NCBI RefSeq assembly: GCF_914767665.1
Contig: NC_059504.1
Coordinates: 14,262,501 to 14,326,500, forward strand
From: Harmonia axyridis
Lineage: Eukaryota > Arthropoda > Insecta > Coleoptera > Coccinellidae
DNA length: 64,000 nucleotides
Direction of reading: 5' to 3'
Shown here: piece by piece, positions 20,871-32,967 of the stretch
Layout: the number at the start of each line of letters is the position of its first letter
Position numbering within the stretch: the stretch's first letter is position 1
The notes under the pieces: model-generated
Told to the model about the DNA's origin: nothing
The model's input: the letters and a program-made list of their open reading frames with translations, nothing else
Database searches by the model: none
Translations under genes and position numbers: made by a program

Positions 20871-22379
20871 AGGCTGGAATATTCTGTGATCCGCTCCACA
20901 GACGTATGCAGACTAATCATCTCTGTGATTCAAAACATCACGAGCTAGATTGTTATCACAAAATATCTGAACTCATTGCGAAATAAATCAAAAATAAAAG
21001 TAATCTATTTCACTGATTTAATAGGATTTTCAGTTCAAGAAATGATCCAACCTTAATAATAGAAGAGTGAAGATTTCTACTCTCAGAGTGTGATTAAAAA
21101 TGTCAAAATACAATAAATATTAGTGTAATTATGAGAGAGAACAGCCATTGACATTTTCTGAAAGATTATTTGATGGTCCTACGACAAGGGATTTCCACCC
21201 CTCATATTCCTTTAAAGCAATCTACCACAGCAATCAACAAAATGGTTTCAGATAACCGAAGGAAACAATGTTAATGGCGAATTCAGAAAAAATAGTTGGT
21301 AGTGAATTATGGAAGGAAACAACCTTTCACAACGTTCAGAAATTGCTAAATTGTTTTATAAAAATCATTGCTCATTTGAGATTACTCTTCAAAAAGTTCA
21401 TAGAAAAAAAAAATTATTTTCAAGAATTCGTGGGTTAATATCGGAAGTTCCATTCAAAGTTAGCTTCCAACACTTGGACTTCTATATTCTACCCAGATAG
21501 TACTATATTGCATCAAAACTGCAGACATTTTCACGGATTCGTTTGTCTGTGAGATGCTATCATCAATTTCGAGACATTCTGAGGAAAATGTCTTGGCACC
21601 CCATTGTCAGATTATCGAGATTTGTGAGAAACAAATCACATATCATATGTAAATGAAATCAATAGTGATCACAATTGTTATCCCTGAGGATATATGATTA
21701 TGATTTTCCCATTTTCCCCCATTACAGCTCGCGATGCCTGGTTATGAACATTTCGGCTAACATATTTGATATTATTGGACATCAGATATATGAGGATTCA
21801 GTTATTATGGTCTCTCTTGAAAAAATCTCACAATATGTCGTTTCTCGGTCATGTGAATTATTCTGGCGTCATCTTGTGGCATGAAAAGATGTATGGAAGA
21901 ACTTGGATTTTGTATCTTATTTCATAGCCAATGTGGAGCAGTGTATAAAAAATTATCGATGGCGGTGCCTAATATAACCAAGGAAGATCATTTCTCAGTC
22001 GGGTTCTGGCCGCCGAACATCCAAATTCCATCCCAACCAGAAATGAGAGCTCCCCGATTGATGAGCAAAAACCCCGAAAATTGCAAAAAATCCATTTTCA
22101 AAGCTCCATATCTCTAAAACTGTCCATTTTTGAGCTTTGTGGCTAAGGACTTTTCTGATCAGTTCATCAAGAACTACAACATATCAAAAATTCAGCCAAA
22201 TTCACGGAAAGCCATTTCCCATACTAAACGTGCGGGGTTCTTTGAGAAGAATTCATGGACGACATTATTTAGATAATCAACTCACTATTCGTATTGAAGA
22301 AAAATCTGATGACAAATAATGAGTCGATCAAATGAATAATGTTTTCCATGGATTCTTTTTAAATTTCTCTCAGTATTTA

Positions 22380-22570
22380 CAAATGAGCACTGATTTTGAT
22401 AAAACAATTCAACAATTTCTAAACGTTGTTGAAACGTTTATCTTTCTATGATCAAATGACATAACTTACTGAACACAAATAACATTAGATATGTTAAAAA
22501 ATAATACGCATTGTTGCCGTAATAGCCATTCTGAATTGTATAATTCCAATTTGAAAACCCTTTAATTCTA
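22380..22570. repeat. Repeat end, related to 58160-58325
   Basis: AATGAGCACTGATTTTG, ACAATTTCTAAACGTTGTTG and a closing TTGGAAAACCCTTT are matched by the 58160-58325 copy in the same order. They look like two copies of the end of one non-autonomous element. Confidence 0.55.
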
Positions 22571-22974
22571 GGAAAAGAGTGAATGCTGTCTGAAACCGAT
22601 CCTGAACAGAACAGGATGCCACATTACAAATGCACTTGATATTTTTGTTTCATTTCATTTATCCGTTTTATAAATTGGTGAATTATCAATAGCATATTCT
22701 CGTTGTTTTGAGTTTCGACTCAGGAAACATCCACAAATGTATACATCATCTAAATCTTCAACTTATGGAATTATAGTTCATAAGAATCGTGAAAAATATG
22801 CAGATAAACTTTCGAGGATTCTATAATTCTAGTCAGGTAACAAATTCTTAGTAATATCTCGTCAACTTGTGCACGTGTATAAATAGGAGGACCATTTCAA
22901 CCTGAGTGGAAAATTTTGTATGAATAGCTTCATCAGAACCATAGAAATCTGAGATTCTGCAAATAGTCAGAAAC

Positions 22975-23100
22975 TTTTGGGAGCTCGTCTATCATGCGCC
23001 AATCGCTTGGAGACCATCTTCATATCTTAATACAGTTGTGTGATCTCCAAGGGTGCAATTGATGTATGAATGAATGCGTGACGAGAACTAAAGAAAATTC
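22975..23100. mobile_element. Small MITE of the GAGCTC family
   Basis: GGGAGCTCGTCTATCATGCG and CGCCAATCGCTTGGAGACC on the left are mirrored by GTGATCTCCAAGGGTGCAAT and ATGAATGCGTGACGAGAACT on the right. Relatives are at 13870, 16920 and 42140. Confidence 0.5.
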
Positions 23101-23448
23101 AAGAACAATATTGAACAAAAATTATGAAGGATAGGTTTTGGGTGTTGTTATGAAACATTGAATTCAATTTCAAATTTTGCGTGTATACATTGAATTGAAG
23201 GTACAAACGAAAATGACAGATTCCTCAGATTATGTAAGAAAAAAAATGAAGGGTGTTAAAGTTTTATTTTTTTTCAAGTTTTTTCTCATAGCTCCTCTCA
23301 CAAAATTTTCATCATATTAAACATATGCTAATTTTGAATGCAAATGTACAGGTTTTTCTGTAACAGTTTCCGCTTCTTTCCTCCAGAAATTTTTTTGGTG
23401 CACCACTGGAAGTTTATAAAACGGCTGATATTTGGAAATGAATGATGA

Positions 23449-24032
23449 AAAGAAAAAGAAGTCCAATTTCCAATAGTGTAATAATATCATACGATATTAA
23501 TTATTTATCTGGTTAATGTATCAGCAAAATGCCATCAACATAACCATTGTTAGACAGAAGGTCTCGCTATTACGTAGGAATCATAATCGAAAGTAACCCA
23601 AGGAGAATGCATGTCATCGAGGGAGAATAGCGATATACCGATTTCACCCTTATTAGGGATTATAAGTACCGGATAACTCTACCCAAGATGACAAACAAAC
23701 GAAATAGCAGGCACCTTATTGAACGCTGGCATTCATACTGACTAGCGTCTGCCAGCGTTCAATAAGGTGCCTGCTATTTCGTTTGTTCATCTTGGGTAGA
23801 GTTATGCGGTACTGATGATCCCTAATAAGGGTGAAACCGGTATATCGCTATTCTCCCTCGATGACATGCATTCTACTTGGGTTACTTTCGATTATGATTC
23901 CTACGTAATAGCGTGGAGACCTTCTGTCTGACAATGGTTATGTTGATGGCATTTTGCTGATACATTAACCAGATAAATAATTAATATCGTATGATATTAT
24001 TACACTATTGGAAATTGTACTTCTTTTTCTTT
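23449..24032. repeat. Near-perfect 584-bp palindrome (283-bp arms, 18-nt loop)
   Basis: The left arm 23449-23731 and right arm 23750-24032 are equal in length and almost exact inverses, with only scattered mismatches (for example AGTACCGGATAAC opposite GTTATGCGGTACT). The 18-nt centre is TTCATACTGACTAGCGTC. The arms hold no open frame. It may be a foldback transposon or two LTR-like pieces head to head. A transcript would form a long double-stranded hairpin. Confidence 0.9.
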
Positions 24033-24299
24033 GTATAGAAATAAACTTTGATCCAGTACAACAGTTTTGTCCTATCTGCTATTCACCCATTCTGTAGCAG
24101 AGATTGATGAAGTCAATAAACTGGTATAATCATCACAAAACAGGAGGACTACAAGAAACACCCTGTATCTCGAAAGCAGAGCGTTTGTGGGCCCATTTTT
24201 TTCTCTTAAAATTATCCAAAGAATCTTTCAATTTCCTTTGTACCTCCACTTTAGGAACACCCTGTATAGCGCTTTCAATAAGATTATTCGAAACTATTA

Positions 24300-24426
24300 G
24301 GTGTACAACTTTGCATCCGCCATTTTGCAATAGATGGCTGTAGCGGAAGTCGAAATGAATAGATCGTAGATGTCATACAATAAGCTTAGGTATTTGTAAA
24401 CTTAACGCCATCGAAATATTAGTCGA
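24300..24426 (+). mobile_element. Mariner family A left end
   Basis: Begins at a TA (24298-24299) with GGTGTACAACTTTGC, the terminal repeat of the mariner at 28818-31687. The untranslated leader matches up to GAAATATTAGTCGAT and then stops abruptly at a different mariner fragment. Confidence 0.8.
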
Positions 24427-24764
24427 TTGGGCGTCCACTGCGTTCGCCGTCTTCGGTGCTCATTTCACCACGTTTAAACTTAGCATATCAATTAATGATG
24501 TTTGATTTTTCTGGTGCAGACCTCGAAACTGTATTTTTCCCTTCAAAAAGCAATATTTTATCAGCACGAAATTCTTGTTTTCCATCTTTTTTCAAATAAC
24601 AAAAGTAGCTACACTCACAACGCAATATCTCACAAACTAATGGCCAGACTGCTGTCAAATTTTGACACGTATTGTTTGAAGGTTGGTACTAACTAAAAAT
24701 AACATGGATTCAATACTAGCTCCACCATATGTGCATCAGACCGGGGACATTTCAATTGGCCTAA
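24427..24764 (-). mobile_element. Mariner family C N-terminal end fragment
   Basis: The sequence matches the outer third of the mariner at 54681-55902, for example GGTGCTCATTTCACCACGTT, and ends at the same terminal repeat (CGGGGACATTTCAATTGGCC). It covers the transposase N-terminus and leader only. It is fused to the family A end at about 24426. Confidence 0.8.
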
Positions 24765-25120
24765 TATATCACGTTTTTCAGAAATGAATTAACTTGACGT
24801 ACCCTATATTATCAGGTAGATCCGCAATCCATGGCAAAGTTGATGCAATAAAAGCGTGTGAGCTTAGGAAAATCACTGGCTATAAAAGTGGAAAGAAAGC
24901 CCTTCTAATAGTCTGCCTCGTGGAGTGTCGATTGAGTGGGCGCTTAACCTACTTGCATCTACGAGTCCCAATGTAACATCCACCTATTAACGCTATTGTT
25001 ACGGTGAAATGAAATTGCTGGTTTCGTTTCCGACAATTTCCACCCTGCACAAATTTCCCACCTCATTAGAATGCAAAACCGCCTTCTTAGGACGTGTTAA
25101 TAGGGTTACTGTTAATTTAT

Positions 25121-25500
25121 TCAAGACATATGATTATATTTCGCTTTATTGCCTAGTTTCGCCATGATAAAGAGCACTGAATTTAAGTTGAAGTTCACTC
25201 CATAAGTTCCTGCACTAAACAGTAAAAACACATTTTTTTTTAAATATTCGACTTTATGCATCAGCATAATCACATTCAAGAATAATACAGGAATTCTAAC
25301 TTGCCAATTTCTTGTTCCCAAAAAATTCGTGCATAAAACCTGCAATCACTGGGGGCCAAATCTCGAGAATAAGCTGTGTGGTCACTGGCAATGCCATCTT
25401 GAAAAGAGACCAGTTTTGTTTTCAAGATGGCATTGTCACTGGTCAAGCAGTTGGAAGCCAATAAGTTCAATTTGACCATGGTTTTCATAGTTTCGTGACT
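25121..25500 (-). other. Possible decayed transposase tail
   Basis: The minus frame carries DGIASDHTAYSRDLAPSDCRF, reminiscent of the mariner D-x-x-P-S-D third catalytic site (YSxDLAPSDxxxF). The rest is unrecognisable. A small inverted pair (CAATGCCATCTTGAAA / TTTTCAAGATGGCATTG) lies at 25388-25435. Confidence 0.45.
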
Positions 25501-25786
25501 AGGAGCATTATCATATTATTAAAATGGAATATCTTTTGCATTTGGGAATCCTAGTTTTTGGCTATTTCATCGGACTTGACTCGTTTGTTACCTATTCGAT
25601 TGGAAAAAGAGAGGGCAGGAGCGTCGCGTGAATTGACAGCCAAGTTTGACGCGCGTTTCTGTGGTCTATCTTTGCAAGATTAAAGTGCTGTGGCATTGTG
25701 ACACCATTTTATAGAAGCCACCAGTAATGTTAATAGAGATTTTAAAGTTTTTCTGATTGATGATATAGTATTCCTACAAAGCAGTT

Positions 25787-26607
25787 GGTATACAACTTTG
25801 CTTTTGTGACTCAACAGGCCATTCCAAAACGTCTAAAAGTCATAGGAATGATTCAGAAATAAGGAAATTGGGTGCCGTACGCGTTGAAGCCGAGATATGA
25901 AGAACGGTGTTTGTTTTCTTGTGAACAACTGCTTGCAAGAAAAATACGAAAAAGAATTCCTGCATCGCATTGTGACTGGAGACGAAAAATGGGTTCCTTA
26001 CAATAATCCCAAGCGCAGAAAATCATGGGGATATCCCGGCCATGCTTCCACGTCGACGGCCAAACTGAATATTCACGGTTCTAAAGTCATGCTCAGTATC
26101 TGGTGGGACCAGCTCGGCGTAGTATATTATGGGTTGTTAAAACCGACTGAAACAATCACAGGCGATCGTTATCGAACACAATAAATGCGTTTCAGTCGAG
26201 CATTGAAAGACAAACGGACGCAATTCAACAAGAGACAAGAAAAAGCGATTTTACAGCATGACAATGCTCGACCTCATGTGCGAAAGTGGTCAAGACATGG
26301 AAACTTTGAAATGGGAAGTCCTACCCTGTACTCCCTCGGACTCTCCTTTGTTTCGATCAATGGGACACAGTCTGGCTGACCAGCACTTCCGGCCTTATGA
26401 AGAAGTAAAAAATTGGATCGATTCGTGGATCGCTTGAAAAGATGACCAGTTTTTTCAACACGGGATTCGTACGCTGCCGAAAGATGGGAGAAAGTAGTGG
26501 CCAGCGATGGACAATACTTCGAATCATGAATGTATAACCAGTTTTTCACAATAAAGCCTCGAATTTCAGAAAACAAACGGCGCGAGCAAAGTTGCACGTC
26601 TAAGTAT
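25787..26607 (+). mobile_element. Mariner family A, internally deleted copy
   Basis: The left terminal repeat (GGTATACAACTTTGCTT) is joined directly to the middle of the transposase gene, at the codons for VTQQAIPKRLK. The leader and first third of the protein are missing. Downstream a stop interrupts GMIQK*GNWVPY. After that TGDEKW, HDNARPHV and a C-terminal piece survive in several frames, and the right end has GCGCGAGCAAAGTTGCACG. The copy cannot make transposase but retains both ends. Confidence 0.85.
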
Positions 26608-26879
26608 TTCACAAATATGTATTTGTAAAAAAAAATTACAAAAATTATTAAAAAAGAGACTCTACTCTAATTTTGTCAAAATTTAAAAGAGGACTCGTAA
26701 AGTATTTCCTTTCGACGAAAATTGGAATCATTCAATCGTTCTAGCAACACCTCACATTATATTTGTCCCTATTTCTCTTGGAAAATATTAACAGATCACG
26801 AGAATGCGGTCTTCCCTCCTAACATATGTAGTTCTTTGGATCATAGAATTAAGGTAGTGAATTATTGACCACTTCTTGG

Positions 26880-27300
26880 ACCCCCTGTATATTAATTGGC
26901 CGTTATGCCGCCATTTGCCGCGTTTTTAACCCACATGCGCCCCACAGTCTGCATATCCTGCAGAGACAGACGTAGATCGTCTCGATTACCAATTCAAAAG
27001 TCTGCAATATTTTTAATAGATGGTGCAGAGGCGCGAGAGCCGTGAGAAATTCTTTATTTCGATCTTTCATTTCTTTATGGCCGTCGTCGCCTAATTCATC
27101 TTTACCCAGGCTGATTCCTGAGACGATATTTCACGGGATTGGGGTTAGACCGGAGGATGAATGTGTTTTTGGGGGGTTGGTAGCGGTAAATGGGGCGAGC
27201 AGGAAGTGCGATTCCGCAATCCGACCAACAAGCGGGACGCTGTATAGTCCGTTCGCCGCATTGGGATCTGTCAATTCCAAATTATCAGATCACGATGACA
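26880..27300. other. GC-richer island, no recognised gene
   Basis: A marked rise in GC with an 87-codon plus frame (27042-27305) lacking any known domain. It begins after a CCCCTGTATATT repeat end. It could be a conserved regulatory element of a neighbouring gene. I could not assign it. Confidence 0.3.
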
Positions 27301-27584
27301 GTTAATATAGTTTGATCACCCTTATTTGACAAGAAATATTTTTAGAAACAAAAAATATGTGAAATTCCTCAATATTTTTGATCGTAGAATACCCTGGGAC
27401 ACCCTGTATATGGGGGTTTCAACGGGTTTTCCAATGATGATTTTGAAATCTAAAAAAACGAGAAATCATTGAATGTTTATTTCATTGTAAAGAGCAATAT
27501 TCTGTCCTTGCAAGTAAATGGTGTTTTTTTTAGAGCTATAGAACTTTAAATTGCAATAAAACAACGATGGATTATTAGATTGAT

Positions 27585-28375
27585 ATGAATTTTATTTATC
27601 CGCAAGATAATCTTGTGGCATTACATTTTAAATATGATTTCTGGCATTTGACCGCCACGGCTGGCTCGGATGTAGTCCAATCTGGACGTCCAATTTTCGA
27701 TGACTTTTTCCAACATTTGTGGCCGTATATCGGTAATAACACGGCGAATGTTGTCTTCCAAATGGTAAAGGGTTTGTGGCTTATCCGCATAGACCAATGA
27801 CTCTACATAGCCCCACAGAAAGTAGTCTAGCGGTGTTAAATCACAATATCTTGGAGGCCAATTCACAGGTCCAAAACGTGAAATTAGGCGGTCACCAAAC
27901 GTGTCTTTCAATAAATCGATTGTGGCACGAGCTATGTGAAATGTTGCGCCGTCTTGTTGGAACCACAGCCCGTGGACATCATGGTTGTTCAATTCAAGAA
28001 TGAAAAAGTTAGTAATAATAGCTCTATACCGATCACCATTGACTGTAACTTTCTGGCCATCATAGTTTTTTAAGAAGTACGGACTAGTGATTCCACTAGC
28101 CCATAAAGCGCACCAAACAGTCAGTTTTTCTGGATGTAACGGTGTTTCGACATACACTTGAGGATTAGCTTCACTCCAAATGTGGCAGTTTTGTTTGTTG
28201 ACGTAGACATTCAACCAAAAGTGCGCTTCATCGCTAAACAAAATAAAATGGACGTAGTGCTCGATACGTATTCCGCACAGAACCATTATGTTCGAAATAA
28301 AATTGCACTATTTGTCTTAAGGAATGCCTTTCCAGCAAATAACAAAGACAATTCTAAATAAGATGAGAACAACTA
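27585..28375 (-). mobile_element. DD41D mariner-like transposase, internally deleted
   Basis: The catalytic domain is open: FSDEAHFWLN (first Asp), WFQQDGATFH (second Asp), CDLTPLDYFLWGY (third Asp), with 41 residues between the second and third, as in DD41D elements. It ends SRGGQMPEIIFKM. Upstream, in another frame, QIVQFYFEHNGSVRNTYRAL and RPF of the N-terminal domain run straight into the catalytic domain, so about 100 residues of the DNA-binding part are deleted. The ATG at 28286 is only a frame artefact. Confidence 0.88.
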
Positions 28376-28434
28376 GATTATAACTTCACAGATAGAAGCT
28401 ACATATCTGAAATTTTGGATCACTAAGTTAAAAG

Positions 28435-28745
28435 ATGAATTTCATATGAGGTTTTCCAATAATCTTCGAGAAATAAAACGTCTAGAAAATCGCTATTGTT
28501 TCGTTGCTTGTGTAGAACGTAGCGCCGTCTTGTTGAAAATAAACTTCATCCACATCAGTATATTCCAATTCCGGCCATAAAACAGCATTTATCAAAGCAT
28601 ATTAGCAGATTCCATGCTTTGAACAGTTGCACCACCCTCATTTTCGAATAAGCAAAGTCCAATCAAACCAACAACCCAAAAACCACAGTAAACAGTGGCA
28701 CGTAGAGGATCGAGGAGCTTTTCAACAATAATTCTTGGATTTTCA
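28435..28745 (-). mobile_element. DD41D transposase fragment, second piece
   Basis: Antisense scraps include SENPRIIVEKLLDPLRATV, FFENEGGATVQ (as FENEGG) and NWNILMWMKFIFNK. These match the region between the first and second catalytic Asp of DD41D transposases. Several frame breaks. Confidence 0.6.
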
Positions 28746-29453
28746 CTAAATTAAAGTTTGGTCTCTTTTTTAATGATTTTTTGGAAAATTTTTTTACAAA
28801 TATTTGTGAAATACATAGGCGTACAACTTTGCTTCCGCCGTTTTTTTTTTCCCGAAATTCGAGACTTTATTGTAGAAAACTGGTTATACATTCATGATTC
28901 GAAGTATTGTCTATCGCTGGCTACTACTTTCTCCCATCTTTCGGGCAGCCTACAAATCCTGCGTTGAAAAAACTGGTCATCTTCTGAAGCGATCCACGAA
29001 TTGATCCAATTTTTTACTTCTTCATTATATCGGAAGTGCTGGTCAGCCAGACCGTGTGCCATTGGTCGAAACAAGTGATAGCCGTAGAGAGCAACGTCTA
29101 GAGAATACTGCGGGTGGGGTAGGACTTTCCATTTTAACGTTTCCAAGTATGTCTTGACCACTTTCGCAACATGGGGTCGAGCATTGTCATGCGGTGAAAT
29201 TGCTTTATCATGTCTCTCGTATTGAGGCCGTTCGCCTGCAATGCTCGTCTTAAACGCATTAATTGCGTTCGATAACGATAGCCCGTGATTGTTTCAATCG
29301 GTTTCAAGAACTCATAATACACTACGCCGAGCTGGTCCCACCAAATACTGAGCATGACCTTGGAACCGTGAATATTCGGTTTAACCGTTGACGAGGAAGC
29401 ATGACCGGGATATACCCATGATTTTCTGCGTTTGGGTTATTGAAATGAACCCA

Positions 29454-29921
29454 TTATTCGTCTCCAGTCACAATGAGATGCAGAAATCCCTTTCGTCTTT
29501 GCCTTGCAAGTACCTGTTCACTAGCAAATAAACGCTGTTCAACATCTCTCGGCTTCAACTCGTACGGAACGCAATTTCTTTGTTCCTGAATCATTTCCAT
29601 GAGTTTCAGGCGTTTTGAAATAGCTTGTTGCGTCACTCCCAATGATCCTGCCCATTCTTGTTGCGTTTGAGACGAATCTTGATCTGCCTCTAATTCTGCA
29701 TCTTCGAAAACCTTCTCTCTTCCACCGCCATGCTGGTCTTCGACGTCAAAATCACCGTTATGGAAGCCTTGAAACCACTCTCGGTACGTTCTTTCACTAA
29801 TAGCGACCTCACCATAGTTATTTGAGAGAATTCGAAGGGCCTTAGCCGCAGATTCCTTCATATCAAAGCAGAAAATTAAAATCTCCCGCGAATCACGAGA
29901 ATTTGGCTTGTAAGCTGACAT
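29454..29921 (-). pseudogene. Mariner family A transposase, 5' part
   Basis: 155 open codons covering the paired helix-turn-helix domain and the linker up to the first catalytic Asp (VTGDE). The frame is lost directly after. Related to the intact protein at 53530 but clearly diverged. Counted as dead because the remaining parts are in other frames. Confidence 0.8.
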
Positions 29922-30027
29922 GTTTAATCGAGAATAACTTTATGATGCAGACACAAATCGACTAATACTTCGATGGCGTTATGTTCACAAATATCTAAGA
30001 TGATTGTATGACATTTAGTATCTATTT

Positions 30028-31615
30028 CAGGGCCCCCGCAACCGCGCGTGCAACGCGTGCACCGCACGCGGGCGCCACTCTAAAAGGGCGCCGAAACCTC
30101 TCATAGACCGCATGAAGAACCGATGGACCAAAGGTTTTCGAAAAAGATTCTTTCAAATTTTTTTAACAATTTTTTTTTTCCAAACTTCTTTCTTGCTATT
30201 TATACAAGTTTCCGAACGTCGCAATCGGTATGAAATAGCCAGATATTGGTTTACAAAAACGCATACTCGATGCTAATCCTAGAGCATTTTTTGCGCCATG
30301 TGCTGCACACAGCTTAAATTTAACTGAGAATGATGCTGCTTAGGTTTCAAATGAAACAGTGGACTCTTTTGATATTGTACAAGATCTTTATATATATTTC
30401 TCTAAATTCACAAAAAGATTGGAATGTTATAAAAAGCATGATCCTCAGTTACATCCAAAATCCCTAAGTGATACTAACTAGGTAGATGGTCAAGTAGAAT
30501 TGATGCTAAAGTTTCATTTTATTCAAATATGTGATAGCCTTTTAGAAATAGCAGAAAATGATACTTTTAACATAGAAACTAGACATAAAGCAAGTTCTCT
30601 TTTATTAAATATTCATTCTTTTAAATTTATTTGAAGTATAATAATTTCTTATGATGTTTCATTCCAGATGAATATTGTAAGCAAAATGATGCAAAGTGTA
30701 GCGATTGACATTAAAGTGTGCCAAAACTATTTGAAGAATTTAGTTGATCATTTCAAAAATTATAGGGATGATAATGTTCTCGAGGAAAAAATTGCGGAAG
30801 CTGGAAAACTAGCGGCTGCTCTTGACATAGATCAAGGTTTTTCTCTATACTGTAAGACGAAAGTATAAACCAAAATTGTTCGATTATGAACAAACTGATG
30901 AGGCACCTCAAGATCCAAAAACCGCTTTTAATATAAATTTCTTTTTGGAAATAATTGATCAAACACTAAGTTCCTCAAATAGTAGGTTTGATATGATATC
31001 TGATTACGATAACGTTTTTTGTTTTATTTGTGATATTCCTAAATTGAATGATAAATTTCTATTAAAATGCTGTCATGCTCTTCAACAAAAGCTTACTTCT
31101 TCTCTAACGAATCTTAGTATTGCCTCAAGTATCCTTCTCACATTACCTGTGTCTGTTGCTTCTGGTGAGAGATAATTCGCTAAATTGAAAATAATTGAAA
31201 ACTATTTGAAGTCTACCATGTCATAAGAAAGATTTTCTCGATCTTAGATATAGAGCAAGAGATACTCGATAAAATTGATTGATTGATAAAAAAATTTGCA
31301 ACAGCCAAATCTAGAAAAACATCCATTCAATTTCGGGATTGATCCTAATTAAATGCTTATGCCTTTATGAATAATTTATAGAAGAATACAGCTTAAGTTT
31401 AGAAACACATTTAAAATGTATTATGTTACAACTAACACCATAAAGTTCTTAAGGCAATGAACGTTGCTGATAGATTTTCAACCATTTTACACTAAATTCT
31501 CAAAAAAACAAAAAAAAATCCGATTATCCAGCTGTGCTTTTCTCCACCTCCCCCCTTTAAGGGGCGCCAAAATATGTTCCGCACGCGGGCGTTGATGTCC
31601 CTTGCGAGGGCCCTG
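30028..31615 (+). mobile_element. hAT element nested in a mariner, 8-bp target duplication
   Basis: It is bounded by CAGGGCCC...CGCAA (30028) and its inverse TTGCGAGGGCCCTG (31615), and flanked on both sides by ATCTATTT (30020-30027 and 31616-31623), a perfect 8-bp duplication typical of hAT elements. GC-rich CGCACGCGGGCG blocks lie near both ends. The 1.6-kb body holds a decayed transposase. Removing it restores the mariner leader, which continues with ACTTCGACTACCACTTACCG. Confidence 0.92.
30330..31300 (+). pseudogene. hAT transposase remnant
   Basis: Frames include LHPKSLSDTN, ELMLKFHFIQICDSLLEIA, MQSVAIDIKVCQNYLKNL (30668 onward), NFFLEIIDQTLSS, and near the end LLTLPVSVASGER followed after a stop by LKIIENYLKSTMS. 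The last part is the hAT dimerisation segment (x-P-x-x-V-A-x-x-ER). Several stops show that it is dead. It resembles the DUF4371/ZMYM1-like branch of hAT proteins. Confidence 0.82.
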
Positions 31616-32159
31616 ATCTATTTACTTCGACTACCACTTACCGCTACAGCTATCTATTGCAAAACGGCGGAAGCAAAGTCGTACACCATATGTATATTAC
31701 AATAATAATAATTTTTTTTTCTACATTCATGCAAAAAGCAACACTTTATTGCACTCGTCTGTCATTCTACTTCAACGTGCTGTCATCATGACAAACAAAT
31801 ATTTCAGCCTGAAGGAAATAACGATGTACAGTTACCACGTACTAGTACGTTTACAGCAGTAACAAATCAAGAAGTGGATTTAAAAAGTACTTCACTACGA
31901 AATATTCATATTGAAAATTGCACCAATTGTTCATTCACTTTCAACATTGAGGGTAAAAATAAAGTTTGAGTTAAATTGTTCGTAACGTATATTAGTTCCT
32001 GTTTCAATGCAAATCGATATTAATAATAAAGTATTCAAGTTCCGCTTTCCATTTTCCTACACTTAGTGCCGCACCTCAATAAATCATTTTTTGCTTTTTG
32101 CATGAAAGTAGAAAAAATTTTGTATGCAACTCGTGCAAAAATTGTTTATTGCACTCGAC

Positions 32160-32600
32160 GTGTTGTCCAACTCGGCCTATTTATATTATAATTTCACGGA
32201 AACATTCACTTTTTGCACTTGTTGCATAAATAACTATTTTAATTTGCCTCACCATCTTATACTTAGTCACTAGCCATCGCTGATATTTTTGTTCTATTTT
32301 TGACGCCACGCCATTGCTCAAATAATTCTTACAAATAATGATCCATTGCGTAAATTCGCAGTCACTGAATTCCGACCACAGAACTGAAGTGCTTTGCAGT
32401 CGATGACCGCCGAAGGGATGGTCTCGGCCATGAATTACAAACCTCCAGCGGATACCGGTTAGCAAATCTAGCGTGTCTTTTCTTGTCCGTTTCCCCTTAT
32501 TTTCGGCGAAAGTCGCCGAGAAGAAAAACTAAGCACGGCTCATAATTCCGAATGCCGCGGCTGCCTCCCGGGCCAGATTTATGTTAGGCAGTCATTGACC
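32160..32600. other. GC-richer stretch, no recognised gene
   Basis: 32420-32600 is GC-richer and non-repetitive as far as I can see. There is no family match in either strand. It may be conserved non-coding sequence or an unrecognised exon. Confidence 0.25.
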
Positions 32601-32967
32601 CAAATTCCGAATGAATAACTTTTCGAAGTGAAGGGTAAAAAGTCGCTGAAATGTGGCGTTTATTGCAGCAAAAAGATGCCCTGAGAAAGAGCTGCATAAT
32701 TTCATATTTGAACATTTTAAATGGCCTCTCATGTTGCGTGTTAGAGCGGATAACGTGCTTTCGTTGTTCACTGAGGAAAGGAAACTTTTGGAACACTAAT
32801 GCGGTGGGATTTTTTGAAAATACCGGAGGAGTTAGAGTGGTTCATTAAGACTGGTGGGGATAATCGAAATAATTCAATATTATGGAAATATGGATTTTCG
32901 AGAAGTTGGCAACATTTGAGGTTGTTTATTAACAATCAACAGCTTTCGTATTTCATTAATGAATATA

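Larger units (their letters stand above)
28818..31687 (-). mobile_element. Mariner family A, split by a hAT insertion
   Basis: The ends GGCGTACAACTTTGCTTCCG (left) and CGGAAGCAAAGTCGTACACC (right) are inverted repeats. The transposase (29921 down to 28892, minus) is broken into at least three frames. The first 155 residues are open (EILIFCFDMKESAAKALR, RTYREWFQGF, ISKRLKLMEMIQ, FLHLIVTGDE). Then come MLSIWWDQLGVVYY and PHPQYSLDVALYGYHLFRP. The second and third catalytic sites are damaged. The 5' leader is interrupted by the hAT element at 30028-31615. Confidence 0.88.
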
